NCBI RefSeq assembly: GCF_000213175.1
Contig: NW_009799103.1
Location: 1,438,977 to 1,502,976 of the forward strand
Length of the DNA: 64,000 bases
Source: Neurospora tetrasperma FGSC 2508
Lineage: Eukaryota > Ascomycota > Sordariomycetes > Sordariales > Sordariaceae
Direction: 5' to 3'
Position numbers and translations under genes: made by a program. Below are positions 35,896-48,717 of the stretch, one piece after another. Numbering within the stretch: the first letter of the stretch is position 1; every line of letters begins with the position of its first letter. The notes under the pieces are model-generated. The model saw only the letters and a program-made list of their open reading frames with translations. It searched no databases and was not told where the DNA came from.

Positions 35896-37347
35896 GGTGA
35901 CGGTTTCAAGTAGTCATGTTGGAGCTCACTGGGGCTGATAGAGAATCATGGCTCCGGGCGCGATAATTAAGCGTGCCCATCAGTCGAGGAGTGGAAGTCG
36001 GGAGGAGATGGTCGATGGAGATGGTGTAGAAGTGCGGTGTTTGGTGGAGGGTGGGAAATGGATGATGTCGATATGCTGCTGGATATGCTGGGAGCTCAGT
36101 GTCAGACATTGACACTGCCTGCCTGCAGCAGCACCTTTGAGTGTGGGGCAGATATCTATGTACCAATTACCTACTACCTTTCTGTAGGTACCTATGTACG
36201 TACTTGACACTCGCTGGGCACAAAAGACGGCAGTGAAGAGACGGGCATGATGCACACACTCATTGTTGTGACCGTGCTGGAAAAGATCCAACTGGACCTA
36301 TTTCAATTGTCAAACTTTTTGTCAACTTGATCATCACAGGCAGCGGTCATATAAACCGAACTGAATTGCCCCTGAGTGGGACTGGAAGGCGATGCCACGG
36401 CCGAGGTGTGGCCCATGAGCGAGTGGCGCCCGCCGCCTTCCATTATGAGACGAGACATGTACACAGGTATGGAAATGGAGGTCCCGTCGGTCCCGTCGTG
36501 GTGGACACGATGCTGATTGTGCGATACACACAACTGGAAGGCGCAGGGTTCAGTAGGGAACATCAAGGGAACACGTGATCCGAGACCCTTTCGGCAGTGG
36601 AGTGAACAGTTTTGACGAGGAGAGGAGACTGGGACCTGGACGCTCCGGCTCCTTCGTGCACTCACTCGCCCAGTCCCAGCACTGAATCATTCACGACTTC
36701 CGCACCGCCTCGCCTCGTCCAAGCTTCGGAAGTTTCCCTCAAACTCTCTGCCTTTCTGCCCCGCTTTCAGACGACGACCACCACCACAACGACAACACTT
36801 CAATCACAACAGAACAGAAACACTTTGAGCTCGCTGAAAAGCACCATCTCGTCCCACTCTCCCAACGGCATCGCATACGTCGCTTTGATTCGCCCTCCAT
36901 TTTTCACAGGCCAATCAAGTCCCAGCCGTCGACCCCGAATCGGATTCCTCGCAGCCTCTTCCACAAAAGACGTCGCTCGATTTCGAGGCATACAAGCAAA
37001 ATCAAACGACTGAGAACGTCCTTGGTGCTCCCACACGCAACGAGCCTCCTCGCGACTCCATCCCCATCCACCGCCGTCTCATCTTTGCCCCACGACCGCT
37101 CGCGACAGGCCTCCGCCTCCGCCTACAAAGCTACACCTGTCTGGCTCTGCTCACCGTCAACAGACCGAAAAACAAAAGAGAAAGAGGGGATTCCCACCCA
37201 CAACTAGTGCTCCTCTCCCCTTGCCAACCACCTGTCCGTTTCGCTACACATACCCGGAGACGAAGCCATCGCGCTCTACGCTCTCCTTTCTGCAACATCT
37301 GAGCCTCGACCACGGGTTCCACAACCGAACAACGACCATCTGTCAAA
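35896..37347. other. Intergenic, promoter and long leader of dhh1
   Basis: This stretch lies between divergent genes, so it carries the promoters of the J-protein and of dhh1. From about 36650 it is pyrimidine- and CA-rich without a long gene, consistent with a long 5' untranslated leader of dhh1. Several short upstream open frames lie in it. Confidence 0.5.
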
Positions 37348-39117
37348 ATGTCCGACCAACTAGCGGATCAGTTGAAAGCTACTAGTCTGAGGTAGGTTGA
37401 CCGCCTTCCCTTCTGTCCCAAACCCAGCTGACATGGTTTTGATAGCTCAGGCCCGGAAGACTGGAAAAAGGGTCTTAACCTACCTGCCAGGGACACAAGA
37501 CAACAGACCGAGGATGTTACAAACACGAGGGGTCTGGATTGGGAAGACTTCATACACGACAGGGATCTCTTGATGGGCATTTTCGAGGCTGGCTTCGAGA
37601 AACCGTCCCCAATTCAGGAGGAAGCGATCCCCGTTGCCCTCACCGGCCGAGACATCCTCGCACGCGCAAAGAACGGCACCGGCAAGACCGCCGCTTTCGT
37701 CATTCCCGCCCTCAACAAGATCAACCCCAAGGTCTCCAAGATCCAATGTCTTATTCTCGTTCCCACCCGTGAGCTTGCCATGCAGACATCCCAAGTCTGC
37801 AAGACGCTCGGCAAGCATCTCGGCATCAACGTCATGGTGACAACCGGCGGAACTGGCCTGCGGGACGACATTGTGCGTCTGCAGGACCCAGTCCACATCG
37901 TTGTCGGAACACCAGGTCGTATCCTCGATTTAGCTGGCAAGCAGGTGGCCGATCTCAGCGAGTGCCCAATGTTCATCATGGACGAGGCTGATAAGCTCCT
38001 GTCACAAGAGTTTACCCCCGTCATTGAGCAGCTTCTGCAGTTCCACCCCAAGGATCGTCAGGTCATGCTGTTCTCCGCCACTTTCCCTCTTTCGGTCAAG
38101 GATTTCTCGGACAAGAACATGACCAGCCCGTACGAGATCAACCTCATGGACGAGCTTACCCTCCGCGGTATCACCCAATACTATGCCTTTGTTGAGGAGA
38201 AGCAAAAGGTTCACTGCCTGAACACTCTGTTTTCCAAGCTTCAGATCAACCAGTCCATCATTTTCTGCAACTCTACCAACCGCGTCGAACTGCTTGCCAA
38301 AAAGATCACTGAGCTTGGATACTCGTGCTTCTATAGTCATGCCAAAATGGCTCAGCAGGCGAGAAACCGTGTCTTCCACGACTTCCGCAACGGTGTTTGC
38401 CGTAACCTGGTCTGCTCGGATCTCCTCACCCGTGGTATTGACATTCAGGCAGTGAACGTCGTCATCAACTTCGATTTCCCCAAGAACGCCGAGACGTACC
38501 TCCACCGTATTGGTCGTTCTGGTCGTTATGGTCACCTTGGTCTTGCTATTAACTTGATCAATTGGGATGACAGATTCAACCTTTACAACATTGAGCGCGA
38601 TCTTGGTACTGAGATCCAGCCCATTCCTCAGACCATTGACAAGAGCCTCTACGTGTACGAGAACCCCGAATCGATTCCCCGGCCCATCTCGACCTTCAAG
38701 CCTATTGCCCAGCAGCCGCAACAGCAACTGCAGCAGTCGCAACGGCCTCAACAGTCTCAACAGCAACAGCATTTCTCAACACAGACACAGCCGTCGAACC
38801 AGCTCCCGCCTCAACAGGGTAACCAACAACTTGGCTTCAATCCCCAAGCTCAACAGCCTCACAGACCCATCCCCCAGGCCCAGGGTGATTGGCAAGGGCA
38901 AAACGGTCGCCAAAATGGCACAGGTGCTTCCAACAACCAACCCAGGCCCACCAACTACCAGAACAACCGCGGGCAGCCCGGTAGCAGTGGGCCCCGTGGA
39001 GGTCGTGGACGTGGTTTCCAGGGCCAGGGAGGCCGTCAGAACCAGAATTACGGTGGTCAGCGCGGTCCTCGTACCCAAGGTCAGGGCCAGCCTCAGGGTC
39101 CACTGTCTGCCCAGTAG
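37348..39117 (+). CDS. dhh1: DEAD-box RNA helicase Dhh1 (DDX6 family)
   Basis: Exons 37348-37391 and 37446-39117 encode 571 aa. Dhh1 promotes mRNA decapping and translational repression in the cytoplasm and in P-bodies. The sequence has the complete helicase set: Q motif ([13 protein letters not shown]), Walker [19 protein letters not shown] and TPGR, DEAD (MDEADKL), SAT (FSATFP), then IIFCN, the ARG-like LTRGID, and HRIGRSGR. The core is extremely close to DDX6/Dhh1/Me31B. The C-terminus from about residue 440 is low-complexity, first Gln-rich, then Gly/Arg/Gln with RGG-like repeats, as expected for a phase-separating tail. The first exon encodes only 14 residues and two bases. The start context GTCAAAATGTCC fits fungal consensus. 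Confidence 0.97.
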
Positions 39118-41174
39118 GGTAAACTCTCCCAACAAGTTTTGGAAGGAGGGGGATATGTGGTAATGTGAGGAGGTGTGCGACCATGCATCGCTTCCACGTT
39201 GTTTTGTCTTTGAATTGTACATATTAGTCGTTTTTCTCGGCCATCTCTTTCTGTTCCTCTCGAACTGTGAATGGGCTACCATGACGACAAGTGTCGTCCC
39301 TCGGCCTGTCAGGTTTGCGTTTACGCTACGGCAGACTCGTCTATCACACTCTTTACTGCCGACCCTGCAGACAGTTCAGCGACATCGACGGAACTGTACT
39401 ACGACACATTCTCTTTTGGAGTTTGCCCCATTTCACGGATTTTTCGATACGGTCCAGCTTCATCCTGTTCGCATTCACGGCTTACAACGCTTCGGCATGG
39501 GCGCGGAGTCTTGGGTGGTGTGGGGTTTATACGTCTTTGTTGGCTTTACGGCGGAAGCGGCTTTATACTCCACGAGGCGCTGCGAGATTTCTTTTTCCTC
39601 CATTGAAACGCTTCCCATCCCTTATACCCAACACAGTTCCTCGTTCCTCGGATTTCCAGCCAATTTCACCTCTCGATCAAGACACACGCGAGCAGATCAT
39701 TTTCTCATTTTGGCTCTCACATTCTCATCAGTTGATGATCACACAACTCAATAACATTGGCTCTACAGGCGGATCAGGCTCTATGGATCACAAAAAGGTG
39801 CGCACGCAAAACTCAATACATGACGGATGGACGGGCTTTTTGTCATGGCTGGCGGTTTCACAGATATTTCGTGTTAACGGAGGAGGGGTCGTGTTTTGTT
39901 CGTTCTGGTATGGTGGGCTCACATAAACGGCGTTATGGGTTCGGCTTTTGGGCGGCGCGTGGCATGATGGTCAGCCAGGGTCAGCTGGCTGCAGTTGATC
40001 ATGGCTTGGAAAGGATACCATTTTTAGGTTGCGCCTCGCTGGTTGTCGTTTTCTTTTTTTTTCTTAAATATTCGGATGACTTGGGGAAGGGAGGGGGAGG
40101 TATGGATTTTGAGTGCAATCTGCAGTGTGCTACATGCATAGTGGCGGAAGGAGATATCGACATATAGATGGTTTGTCGACGCTTTGCAGGACTGGCGGCT
40201 GTCTGCACCGTGAGGAGACGGGTGGCCAGGAACGGCTTGAACGCGACTTGGTCCTCACTCGAGCAAGAATTGGTGGTGACGTCGTAGGATGGTCACGCAC
40301 TGGCTCTTTGCCGGAGGAAGCGAACTGGGAAGGAATGGCACAGCGAAAGGAAGGGTTGGAGGATGTTTGAGGAGTGGGAGGATGAGACAAGCCTTTATCT
40401 CGACAGTTGGTGTTGACGGGAGCGGGGATGAATGGATGTTCAGTTGTGGTTGGGAAAGCTGTGTTTGGTGTTCCTTCGGGAGGCTACATCCAGCGCCATC
40501 CACATAGCTGGCTGTCCAGCGAACCTTGTGGTAATGCAGCCATGACACTGCTGCACGACGCAAAATCCTTGCCGCAAGATTGTTCAGCCGTTGCTCATGC
40601 ACCGCCTTTGCCCTTGTCCGGCCTGTAGTGTTTGTGGACGGCTGGCATCCGCCATTGTGGAAAGGAGGCATTTTTGGATTTTATGAATCCGTATGCCACG
40701 ACAACAACCATCACCTCCGGAGCCTTGGTACGAATGAGAAGTCATTGGCTCAGGCACGACGTGCAAGAGCGCCACCCCTATACGAGGCATCAAGAGGCCG
40801 GATGAGAAAAAGAGACGAAAACCACGATAAAACAACTGGAAAGGAAGAAAAGAAGAGGGAGACAGCCCATCAGATGGACACGATTTGATGATCACGGATA
40901 TGCGACCTGGCGAGCATGGACCGTGACGAGTGGTGGACCTCTGGACAAGGTAGATAGCATAAGATGTGCACATGAATGTTATCTTTTGTCTCTCATCACA
41001 GTTCTCACGATTCTATCGTCGTTTGTCGTTGTGGTTTTGAGTTGTTGGTTCAGCTTTTCAATGAGAACAAAAGGTGATGCGCGGGCTCGTGGAGCCGAAA
41101 CTGAGGAACAGCACCGGAGGCCCCGCTCGCCGATGGAACCCAAAAAAGAAAAAAGAAAAAAAGGTAAGTTAAGT
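39118..41174. other. Intergenic, 3' region of dhh1
   Basis: Overlapping frames of 110-210 codons occur in all three plus frames at 39170-39930. None shows codon or domain signals. I take them as open by chance, perhaps in a long dhh1 3' UTR. Nothing else is recognised. Confidence 0.45.
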
Positions 41175-41248
41175 TGATCCGACCCAGGCTCGATCTGGGG
41201 ACCTTCAGTGTGTTAGACTGACGTGATAACCAACTACACCATCGGACC
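41175..41248 (-). tRNA. tRNA-Val (AAC)
   Basis: This 74-nt gene has no intron. The acceptor GGTCCGA pairs with TCGGATC and the discriminator is A. The D-arm is GTGTAGTTGGTTATCAC, the anticodon loop is CTAACAC with anticodon AAC, and the T-arm contains GATCGAG. T-runs follow on the minus strand (plus-strand A-runs at 41142-41162). Confidence 0.95.
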
Positions 41249-42499
41249 GTTTTTAATGAAATTGGGGATCAAAAGTTGAGCCCAAGTACGCCACTGCCTC
41301 AAATTACCATCTTGAGGATACTTCCCATCGATAACCGGAAGGAACCGACGTGATACAGACACACAAGAAGCTCTGTCTTCATGCCTGCCTCGACCATGTT
41401 CCTCATGGAGGTGAAAACTCATGTCCCGAACTGCAACTCAATTCTACTCAGATTCCTCGATCAGTTTGTGGACTCTTAGTGATCTTTGGCGCGATCTTCC
41501 GCGATGTTTTGCGACCAGGCCTCCGATGGTCTTGAGATGATAAACTCATCCAAATCGCAACACAAACTCGTCGTTTTCCTTTTTGAGAAGCATATCCGCA
41601 CTGAGCACGACGCACACAAAGGCAGGCCATGCTTTCCCCACAAGAATGCGGAGGTATCGTCGCCATCATCTGTCCGGCTTCATGGCGCAAAAGAAGACCG
41701 CCGGTTGGCCAGTCTGCCATTTTCTCATCAAGAGAGGATGCCGTGGGCTTGCATCCTCCACCCCACAAGAGGAACAAAGTGTTCATTCGATGCCTGTCAG
41801 CACCATCTCATAACGGTAGGGGGCGGCGGGATGTTAGCCAGATGCGATGGGTAGGCATGGCAAACAAAGAACGATAGCCTCCGGTACGTGGACATTTGCC
41901 TTGGCCCGCAACGCCACCTGCCGGATCGCCATTCTCGCAAAGACCTTCCAGAACCACACGCATCATGAAGCCCTCGGGGTTGGGAATTTCACTTGGTCTC
42001 TTGTCCATCGCGGTCTAGGCACTGTTCAACTGTCGATTGTGAACACGTGGACCTAGCACTCCCGCCTCACCTCTGCCAGCTTCACAAGTCCAGTCAACAG
42101 ACTACCTACCAACTTCTTTGTCCGCCCTGCGAAGCCAAGCCACGTCTTTGTCCCCAACCCTGCTCTGGCTCCACGATCGAGTCTATGCAACTCATTCTCC
42201 ATCTTTCTCTCCAAAAAAGAACTGTCCCCAGTAGACCCATCGCCCAGTTGACAAGTTGATCTTCTCCAATAGGTTTTCGGCAGGGACTGAATGCTCTACG
42301 ACCCAATCCCCGGTTTGCAGTTTTCAAGACATTTCTCTATGAGAACATTCCGAACTTCATTCATCCGATACAGCATTTAGGAACATCAAACAACTCGGCG
42401 ATATCCCGAATACAGTAAAAGATCAGCCGGTTTCAACTCTACCAGCAGTGGTCAAATACCAGTCGATTCTCATTTAGGTGCTCGACTCGTTACCAGAAC
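41249..42499. other. Intergenic, no supported gene
   Basis: Short overlapping frames only. The last part is the promoter and leader of the STAND-N/WD gene. Confidence 0.5.
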
Positions 42500-45400
42500 A
42501 TGGAGGTATCTCCGCCCGGTCACTGGCGTCCGGTGGCCAGCGCTGCCGGGCCTGTCGATTATATCCTTGCCGGCATATCGACAACATTGGGAACCATTAC
42601 ACGGTTTATACGATCCGTTCGAAACGCGCATGCGGACCTTTCATCAGTTACCCGAGAGCTTTCCGACATGCGCCTCTTGCTCGAGCTGCTGCGTGACGAA
42701 CACAGTATTCCTCTCTTATTGCAAGCGCAGGTACTGTCGCTTCTGGAGGATTGCGGTAATGTGCTTAGTCGGATAGAGGACACTCTAATGCAGTGTCGTG
42801 GCGCAGATGAATGGGTATCCTCAGGAAAGGCAAAAATGGCGGAGGTTCGAGGGGACATAGAGACGTATCGGCGTGCGCTGGGACTTGTCCTTGATGTTGT
42901 GAATTACCATCAGTAAGTTTTGCCTCGATTTGTTCCTTGAACTCTTCTTCACCCAAGATGCTCTTGAAACTGACCTTTTTTTTTTGTTACCTAGGTCACC
43001 ATCCAATTCCGACACCAGCGACTCCAAAACCTCCAAATGTCAGATAACGACCGAAGTAGACCGGTTACGCAGTCATACTGCGTTGACAGGCCTCGACAAT
43101 AGGAACACTTGGCTCGACCCATACATGAATGCCGTGATCAACTGTCTGGAAACCACGGGTGCTGATTCCCCTGTCATCAAAGACGATAGCCCTCTCAAAG
43201 ATCTGTGAGTAACATGAAACCTCTGCAATGTCATGCAAAGGCCCGCTAACAAAGCCGAGAAACAACGATTCAACGTCCACATCCGTCGTCGATCCTGTAC
43301 AGAACGGCGTTAGATCTTTAAATCTCGAGCCACAGCAACCGGTGAAACCTCCTACCACCCCAACACACCAAGAAGGAAGACAGTCATCGCCAAAGTATGT
43401 CATAAGTAGCGTCTACGAATCAGCGGGACCATGGTACCCAACCGGAGCCATAGCACTTCCCTTCTATAGCGGCGGGGAGAACCCTGCATCAACTACTTCA
43501 AGTCCGAGGAGGGGACCCCAGCAAGTATCCCCACGACTTCGAAATACGCCTCTGGATCCCTCGAGACATGGCCCAACACCGGAGTCACCTACATCCATAC
43601 AGTTCTCACAAAGAACACAGTCGCCCCCTTCTAGCCAACAAAGCTGGGACCAAGGTTCTCCATCCGCGAGATCCGAACCTTTTGAAGCCAGCTATGTACC
43701 ACACCAGGATTTGCGAGCTGACCGATGGTCCGAATCTCAGCCAGTTCAAAATCCCGAACAATATAGGTTTACATCCACACCCAAATCATCACATCAAATG
43801 CTACGCAGTGCAACAGCTGGATCTGTTGGAGCCTCTATATCGTCTGGTGAAAGCTCGCGAGGTTATTTCCCCAACCTCCAATCATCCGGGTCGTTGGGGT
43901 CAGGGACCTACCGCGTCGGTTACGATAGTGGGATCTTCCCATCAACGGCCGCGCCATCTATAGCTACAATGTCGACTGGCACATTGTCAGCAAGTACAAG
44001 TACATTATCCCCGGCTACTATACACGACTCTCGCTGGTCACCAACGCCCCAGGCCCAAAGCCAACAATGGCCAGCAAACACCACTCCTCTCAGTCCTCCA
44101 CCTCAATGGTCCCACGGCAAGTCAACAGATCACGTCCCTGCATATACAAGCAGCACAGCGACTGTGCAATCACACCGAGCCGAGCTTGTACCTGTACGAC
44201 ATCTTACCGACAAGGACAAAGGCTCCGACGTCTTCCATATCGACTGTTCACCAACAGCTTCTTATTTGGCAACCAAGCATTCCAACAACACAGTTAAGAT
44301 ATGGGCGATTGCGAAGAACACGGTTCATAGCACTATTAAGATCAAATCGTACGTGCCGGCGCAGCCTCGTTCAAGAGAGTACTTCGTCCGGAGCCATTCA
44401 ATTTTATCCGAAGGTCCCACGTCCCCTTGCTTTATAGGCATCACTACGCATTTTGGGTTGGATCTCGAGATCTACAACTTCACCAAGGGAGGATCTGGAA
44501 AGAAGGTCCAGGTTATCGACGAAGCGCACCGTTGGGCTGCCAGCCACAAACTTGACAACAGTTACGCCCCCCTTGTGATATACCGGCCCGGGGCTGACCG
44601 GATCGATCGATACTTTCTATCACGTAACCCGGGCGCTAAGAAGCCCTTCTGGGAAGATGCAAGCAGCTGCATTGATCTGACAAAGGCTGATCTTCCTTTC
44701 CTTCCCAAGTATCCCGAGCTAGCCTTCTCCAACGACTCACCCTTCCTGATAGCTGCCGCAGGCCCCAGACCTGGCGACCCGCCCAGGGACATCAACTCAA
44801 CCATCCTCCTCGTGGCCTGGCATCTTACTCCTGTCCAAGGAGCCAAACTTCAGGCCCGTAGTCCCGTTAACAGCATTCATTCGCACATCCAAGAGTCTGG
44901 CGATCCGAAACGACACAAAGCCTACCGCTTCTGCGCGCCCGCTTACACGCAACTACAAACGGCTCTTCCCTCCGTCCTCGTCTCCCACGGCAGCGTGACC
45001 GTCTCCATCTGGATCCCCGCCAGCCACGTCAACATCCCGCTCCCCGGCGACAAGTTCAGACAAACGCGAGTTCCCACACCCGAGCGCTTCGTCCTAGTAT
45101 GGGACATGCCTACCAACACGACCAGACTGATTCCCATTCCCAACGTGCAAGCGTGCGTGTCGCCAGACTGCCGGCTCGTGGCATACTGCGATCCTGAGAT
45201 GCAGAAATTTGTCATCCTCGACGTGGCGACGGCGGAGGAGGTTTGGAAGTGGCCGGATGCGGCAAAGGTGAGCGGGTTTGCGAGCTTTGGGCAGTTTGAG
45301 GCTATCAAAAAGATTACGGTGTTTGAGTTTAGTCCGGATGGAAAGTGGTTGATTGTGGGCGATGCGAGTGGGGCGCTGGGCGTGTATGAGGTTAGGGATT

Positions 45401-45504
45401 TGGGGACGAGGTTTGAGTTGCTGGATCAGAGCTCGCTAAATGGAGTCTCGGAGCTTGGAGGGAAAGGGGGGCTTCCAAAAGGGAATGTTGCGGAGCTGAT
45501 GTAG
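42500..45504 (+). CDS. STAND-type N-terminal domain protein with WD40-like C-terminus, no NACHT
   Basis: Exons are 42500-42912, 42995-43204 and 43260-45504 (955 aa). The second acceptor (CCGAG) is weak but is the one that keeps frame. Residues 1-137 (PVDYILAGISTTLGTITRFI, then LSSVTRELSDMRLLLELL) match the helical N-terminal domain that begins many fungal STAND/NLR proteins. Residues about 140-520 are Ser/Pro/Gln-rich and disordered. From about 528 there are beta-propeller blades of WD type (VFHIDCSPTASYLATKHSNN, TVKIWAI; near the end VFEFSPDGKWLIVGDASGAL, GVYEV). No P-loop or NACHT/NB-ARC module is present between them, unlike classical HET/NLR proteins. It may act as a signalling or adaptor relative of the STAND receptors. 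That role is inference. Confidence 0.82.
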
Positions 45505-45887
45505 GCCGTGGGGAGGTATGAGCCTGGTGATGGTGGACCATGGTTTAACGTGTGTGCAAGTAATTTACGGGATCGGATATATCGTGATTAGGGAGGCAGA
45601 AACGAGGAGGGCTTGTTGCATAGTCATATTTGAGACGAGCCACAAGAATATCTTGTCAGCTTGAAATTGTACTACGATTGCCAACTTTCAAGCCGGAAGG
45701 AAGTATTTATTTATTCGTTGCTTGCACAGCAGTTCCTGCATTCGTTCGAGGTACAGTCCGCAGAACGATATAAACGATCTGAGAAAGAAAAAATTGACCA
45801 AATGAGAACAAAAAACGTGTATATTAGGAAGTTGGAACAGGCAGAAATCTAGCGAAGGGGATAAAGGTGAAAAATTTACAAAAAGTT
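45505..45887. other. Intergenic between STAND-N gene and tRNA-Met
   Basis: This is the 3' region of the preceding gene and the T/A-rich 3' flank of the minus-strand tRNA-Met. No gene is seen. Confidence 0.5.
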
Positions 45888-45993
45888 TGGGACCTGGGAG
45901 GCTCGAACTCCCGACCTCAGGATTACTCCGGTATTTACACCGGATCATAGTTAGATATGAGACCTGCGCGCTAGCCAACTGCGCCAAGGTCCC
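45888..45993 (-). tRNA. tRNA-Met (CAT, elongator) with intron
   Basis: This is a 106-nt gene. The acceptor GGGACCT pairs with AGGTCCC and the discriminator is A. The D-arm is GCGCAGTTGGCTAGCGC. The anticodon stem CAGGT/TCCTG has the 31-39 T-T pair typical of eukaryotic elongator Met tRNAs, and the loop is CTCAT-A. A roughly 30-nt intron, itself a GC-rich hairpin (CCGGTGTAAATACCGG), follows the anticodon. The T-arm is GGGAGTTCGAGCCTCCC. Confidence 0.93.
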
Positions 45994-46848
45994 TAGCGAC
46001 CTGCTGTAGGCTGTTGATGGTAAAACGCGCCAAATGCAGAGTTCAAGTAGGGTTTTGGAGATAGCCATTGCGACACAACAGATTTTCAGTATCTGGACGG
46101 ACACTCGTCATTTTCGGCGGCGCATGTGCTTGTTATTGTTGGTATCAGATTGAAGTACTGTTTTCAAGGGCAAATGATTTAGTGTTTTTGTTATTGGATT
46201 TTTTTCCTGCTCATAAGTCGTCATTGTCTGCCTAGGGCCGGCGAAGCAATGTGCATGGCTACTTGCACCTGCTGCATGCCATTTACTTTTACAAGCAGGA
46301 GGGACCAACATACTGTACATGGAGTTCCCCCACATCCGAGAAAAGAAAATATCGTCAATAGCAAAAGGAAGTCATTGGTGTTCAAGGAAGGAGCTACGAC
46401 CAGGGACAGTTAGAAGCTGGATGGCTGATCTGGACGGAGTAGGCATACTGGTACCGCCCCAAGGCTCTTTGCACATGACCACCCTTTTCCTCTTTCTGTC
46501 TCATCCCAAGTGGACGGTGGGGTTCCTTCACCGGAGTCTCCAGTCATGCTTTCACCTTGACTCAATTTTCGCTTCCCGATCAAGATGATCTTAAACAGAA
46601 CATTGTCAGACAAGCAATGGTGTTGGGGCGGTTCGTGCCACCCCACTTGATCTTCAGTCTCTTCTTTCCAGCTCTGTACTGAACAAGTGGCAGACTTCGT
46701 AGCCATCTTACAGAGCAAGTCCTCTCCAAATCATCAACCCCCCACCTTTCTCCAATTCTTCTTGTCGACCTTCTTTCTCCTCGACAAACAACTTTCAGTA
46801 CCTCGTCTCGCCCACACTGAAGCAGCAAAAACGGCGCATCCTCTCATC
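45994..46848. other. Intergenic, no supported gene
   Basis: No gene is seen. The stretch holds the 5' flank of tRNA-Met and, from about 46590, the leader of the 2EXR-like gene. Confidence 0.5.
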
Positions 46849-48215
46849 ATGAGTCCTAAAAAGGCCGAGCCTGAGGCAGTGGCATGGCCGCTTTTCGGGA
46901 GGCTCCCCGTGGAAATACAAATCATGATCTTTCACGAGGCGCTCCGGAAGCCTCAGATTCACTTCGCTGATGCGTCACGTCATGAGGTTGACCCGGTCAC
47001 ATGGAAGCTGGACCTGAAATCCAGGAGTAAGAAGAAAGGCGACACTTCTGGCTACCACCTTGTGGAAAATATCCAGGATGTTGCGCGCGATTCTCCTGTC
47101 GCGGCTGAAGCGATCCTCAAAAGTGCCCTTCAGCCACTCCTTCTGCCTATTCCAGTCCGCCCGAACAACGACTGGCGGAAGATTGACGCCGCCACGGATC
47201 TCGTGGTCTTCGAATTTAGTGTCGACAAATCGGGCAAGCTGTGGCTTTGGCACCCACGGAACCAACTCGTCGATTTGAACCCTCTCGCCAGTCACATCGA
47301 CTCCAGGCAAGTCCGTAAAGACTTGAGGGGCATCCGAAAGGTCGCTTTTGTTTATGGTGGGAACAAACAACCTTCCGCTGGGTCGAGCGAGAGTGTATTT
47401 CAGTGCTTGCAACATCACAATGGCAGACATTCGGGGCAAAAATTCTGTCCGGAGGAGCTGCTGGGATTTATTTACCAGCTATCTGACATTGAAGCGGTCT
47501 ATATCATTCTCCACCACAGGGTAAATAAAAAACCAGTGACCAACTACGCGGCCAGCTACTTTTCTGGTAAGTTGCTCTCCTCATGAACTCTCTTCATGGA
47601 GTGCTTCATTTCTCCATCACCTTGCTTTTACTCCCGCTCGCCATACGAGTATCTCTCGCCTAACCAACAATTACAGTCCCTGCCGCTACACGAAACACAT
47701 TTGGCCTCAAGACTTTCTACTCCACCACCAGGAGCTACATCACTGTTCCCCTTCCTTCTTGCGAGATAGGACCGGTATTCCACGCGACCTGGAAGACAAA
47801 GGATTACATCTGGCCACATGGTCCATCACCACCACTTGTCAACGCAGTCCGCGAAGCGGCTATGGCCCGTCCCCCGGACTCCAGAGAGGGACGTTATGTG
47901 GAGCATGTGCGCAAACTATCACATCTAGCTCACAAACTGGACCATCATGAAGAGGTCTACCTCTTGGTTGCGGAGATGATTCTGCAAATACGCGCAGACC
48001 AAAACACTCCTCTGTCGCCGGACTGGCCTTTGCCAACCCCACCTCAAGTCAACACGGCCCAGTTCAGGACTCTCAAACAGCATCACAAGCAGCGTTACAA
48101 TCTTGAGAACTTCACCAAGGAGAGGAGAGATAATTTGGAGTTCGGCATGTTGCTCATGGTGGATGAGACGGCTGTCTTCAAGAACGAGAAGAGCAAGTCA
48201 AAGCCGACTTCGTAG
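46849..48215 (+). CDS. 2EXR-like domain protein
   Basis: Exons 46849-47566 and 47677-48215 encode 418 aa. The intron has a GTAAGT donor, a CTAAC branch and a TTACAG acceptor. Residues 14-35 (WPLFGRLPVEIQIMIFHEAL) give the F..LP.EI...I...A signature of the fungal 2EXR family, an F-box-like opening. It is followed by the usual pattern of a conserved R-P-V-I type middle, here with ATDLVVFEF. No membrane segment or signal peptide is present. Members of this family are abundant and variable in ascomycetes and largely uncharacterised. The C-terminal 100 residues are helical and charged. The start is the first ATG of the frame, CATCATGAG. Confidence 0.75.
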
Positions 48216-48717
48216 GCTTTGTGTGTAGAGGGTTGTTCTTTTTCTTTTTAATCACTGGGGTGAATTGGGACTACAAGCGAATGAGGATCAAGCAGGCCCC
48301 TAAGGGGTTTTGTTCATTCAAGGGAAATGGTGGCAAACGCTCTGTTTCCATCGCAGGGGGTTTCTTGCAAGATAGTTCTGGGTTTGGGATGAGTAAAGGT
48401 TGAACTCATACTTTCCACAGGCACAGCTGATATAATTGGCATCAGGTTGTTATTGCGGGGAGGTCCGCATGGGACGATTGAGAAAATATAGGCCTCAAAT
48501 ATTGCAAGGAAGGGTAGAGCTCGAATTAGACAATAATGCGTCAACTTCTATGTGAAGACTGGCCTCCTCACATGTTCCCACGTAAAGATGATAGTGTACC
48601 ATGGACAGTGACCCAAAACACTAACGCCTAACGCCTGTCAATGAGGCCCACAACGAACGCCATATATGCCCTGGAACACCATTTCGCCAGACACCAGACA
48701 TGATTAACTTTAATGTC
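48216..48717. other. Intergenic between convergent genes
   Basis: This is the 3' region shared by the 2EXR-like gene and the minus-strand coiled-coil gene. No gene is seen. Confidence 0.5.

Noticed and set aside
38002-38772. A 256-codon minus-strand frame inside dhh1
   Set aside because: It is antisense to a highly conserved helicase core and is open only because of codon bias.
39173-39926. Three overlapping frames of 111-211 codons downstream of dhh1
   Set aside because: Open in three frames at once, with no domain or codon signal. Most likely untranslated sequence.
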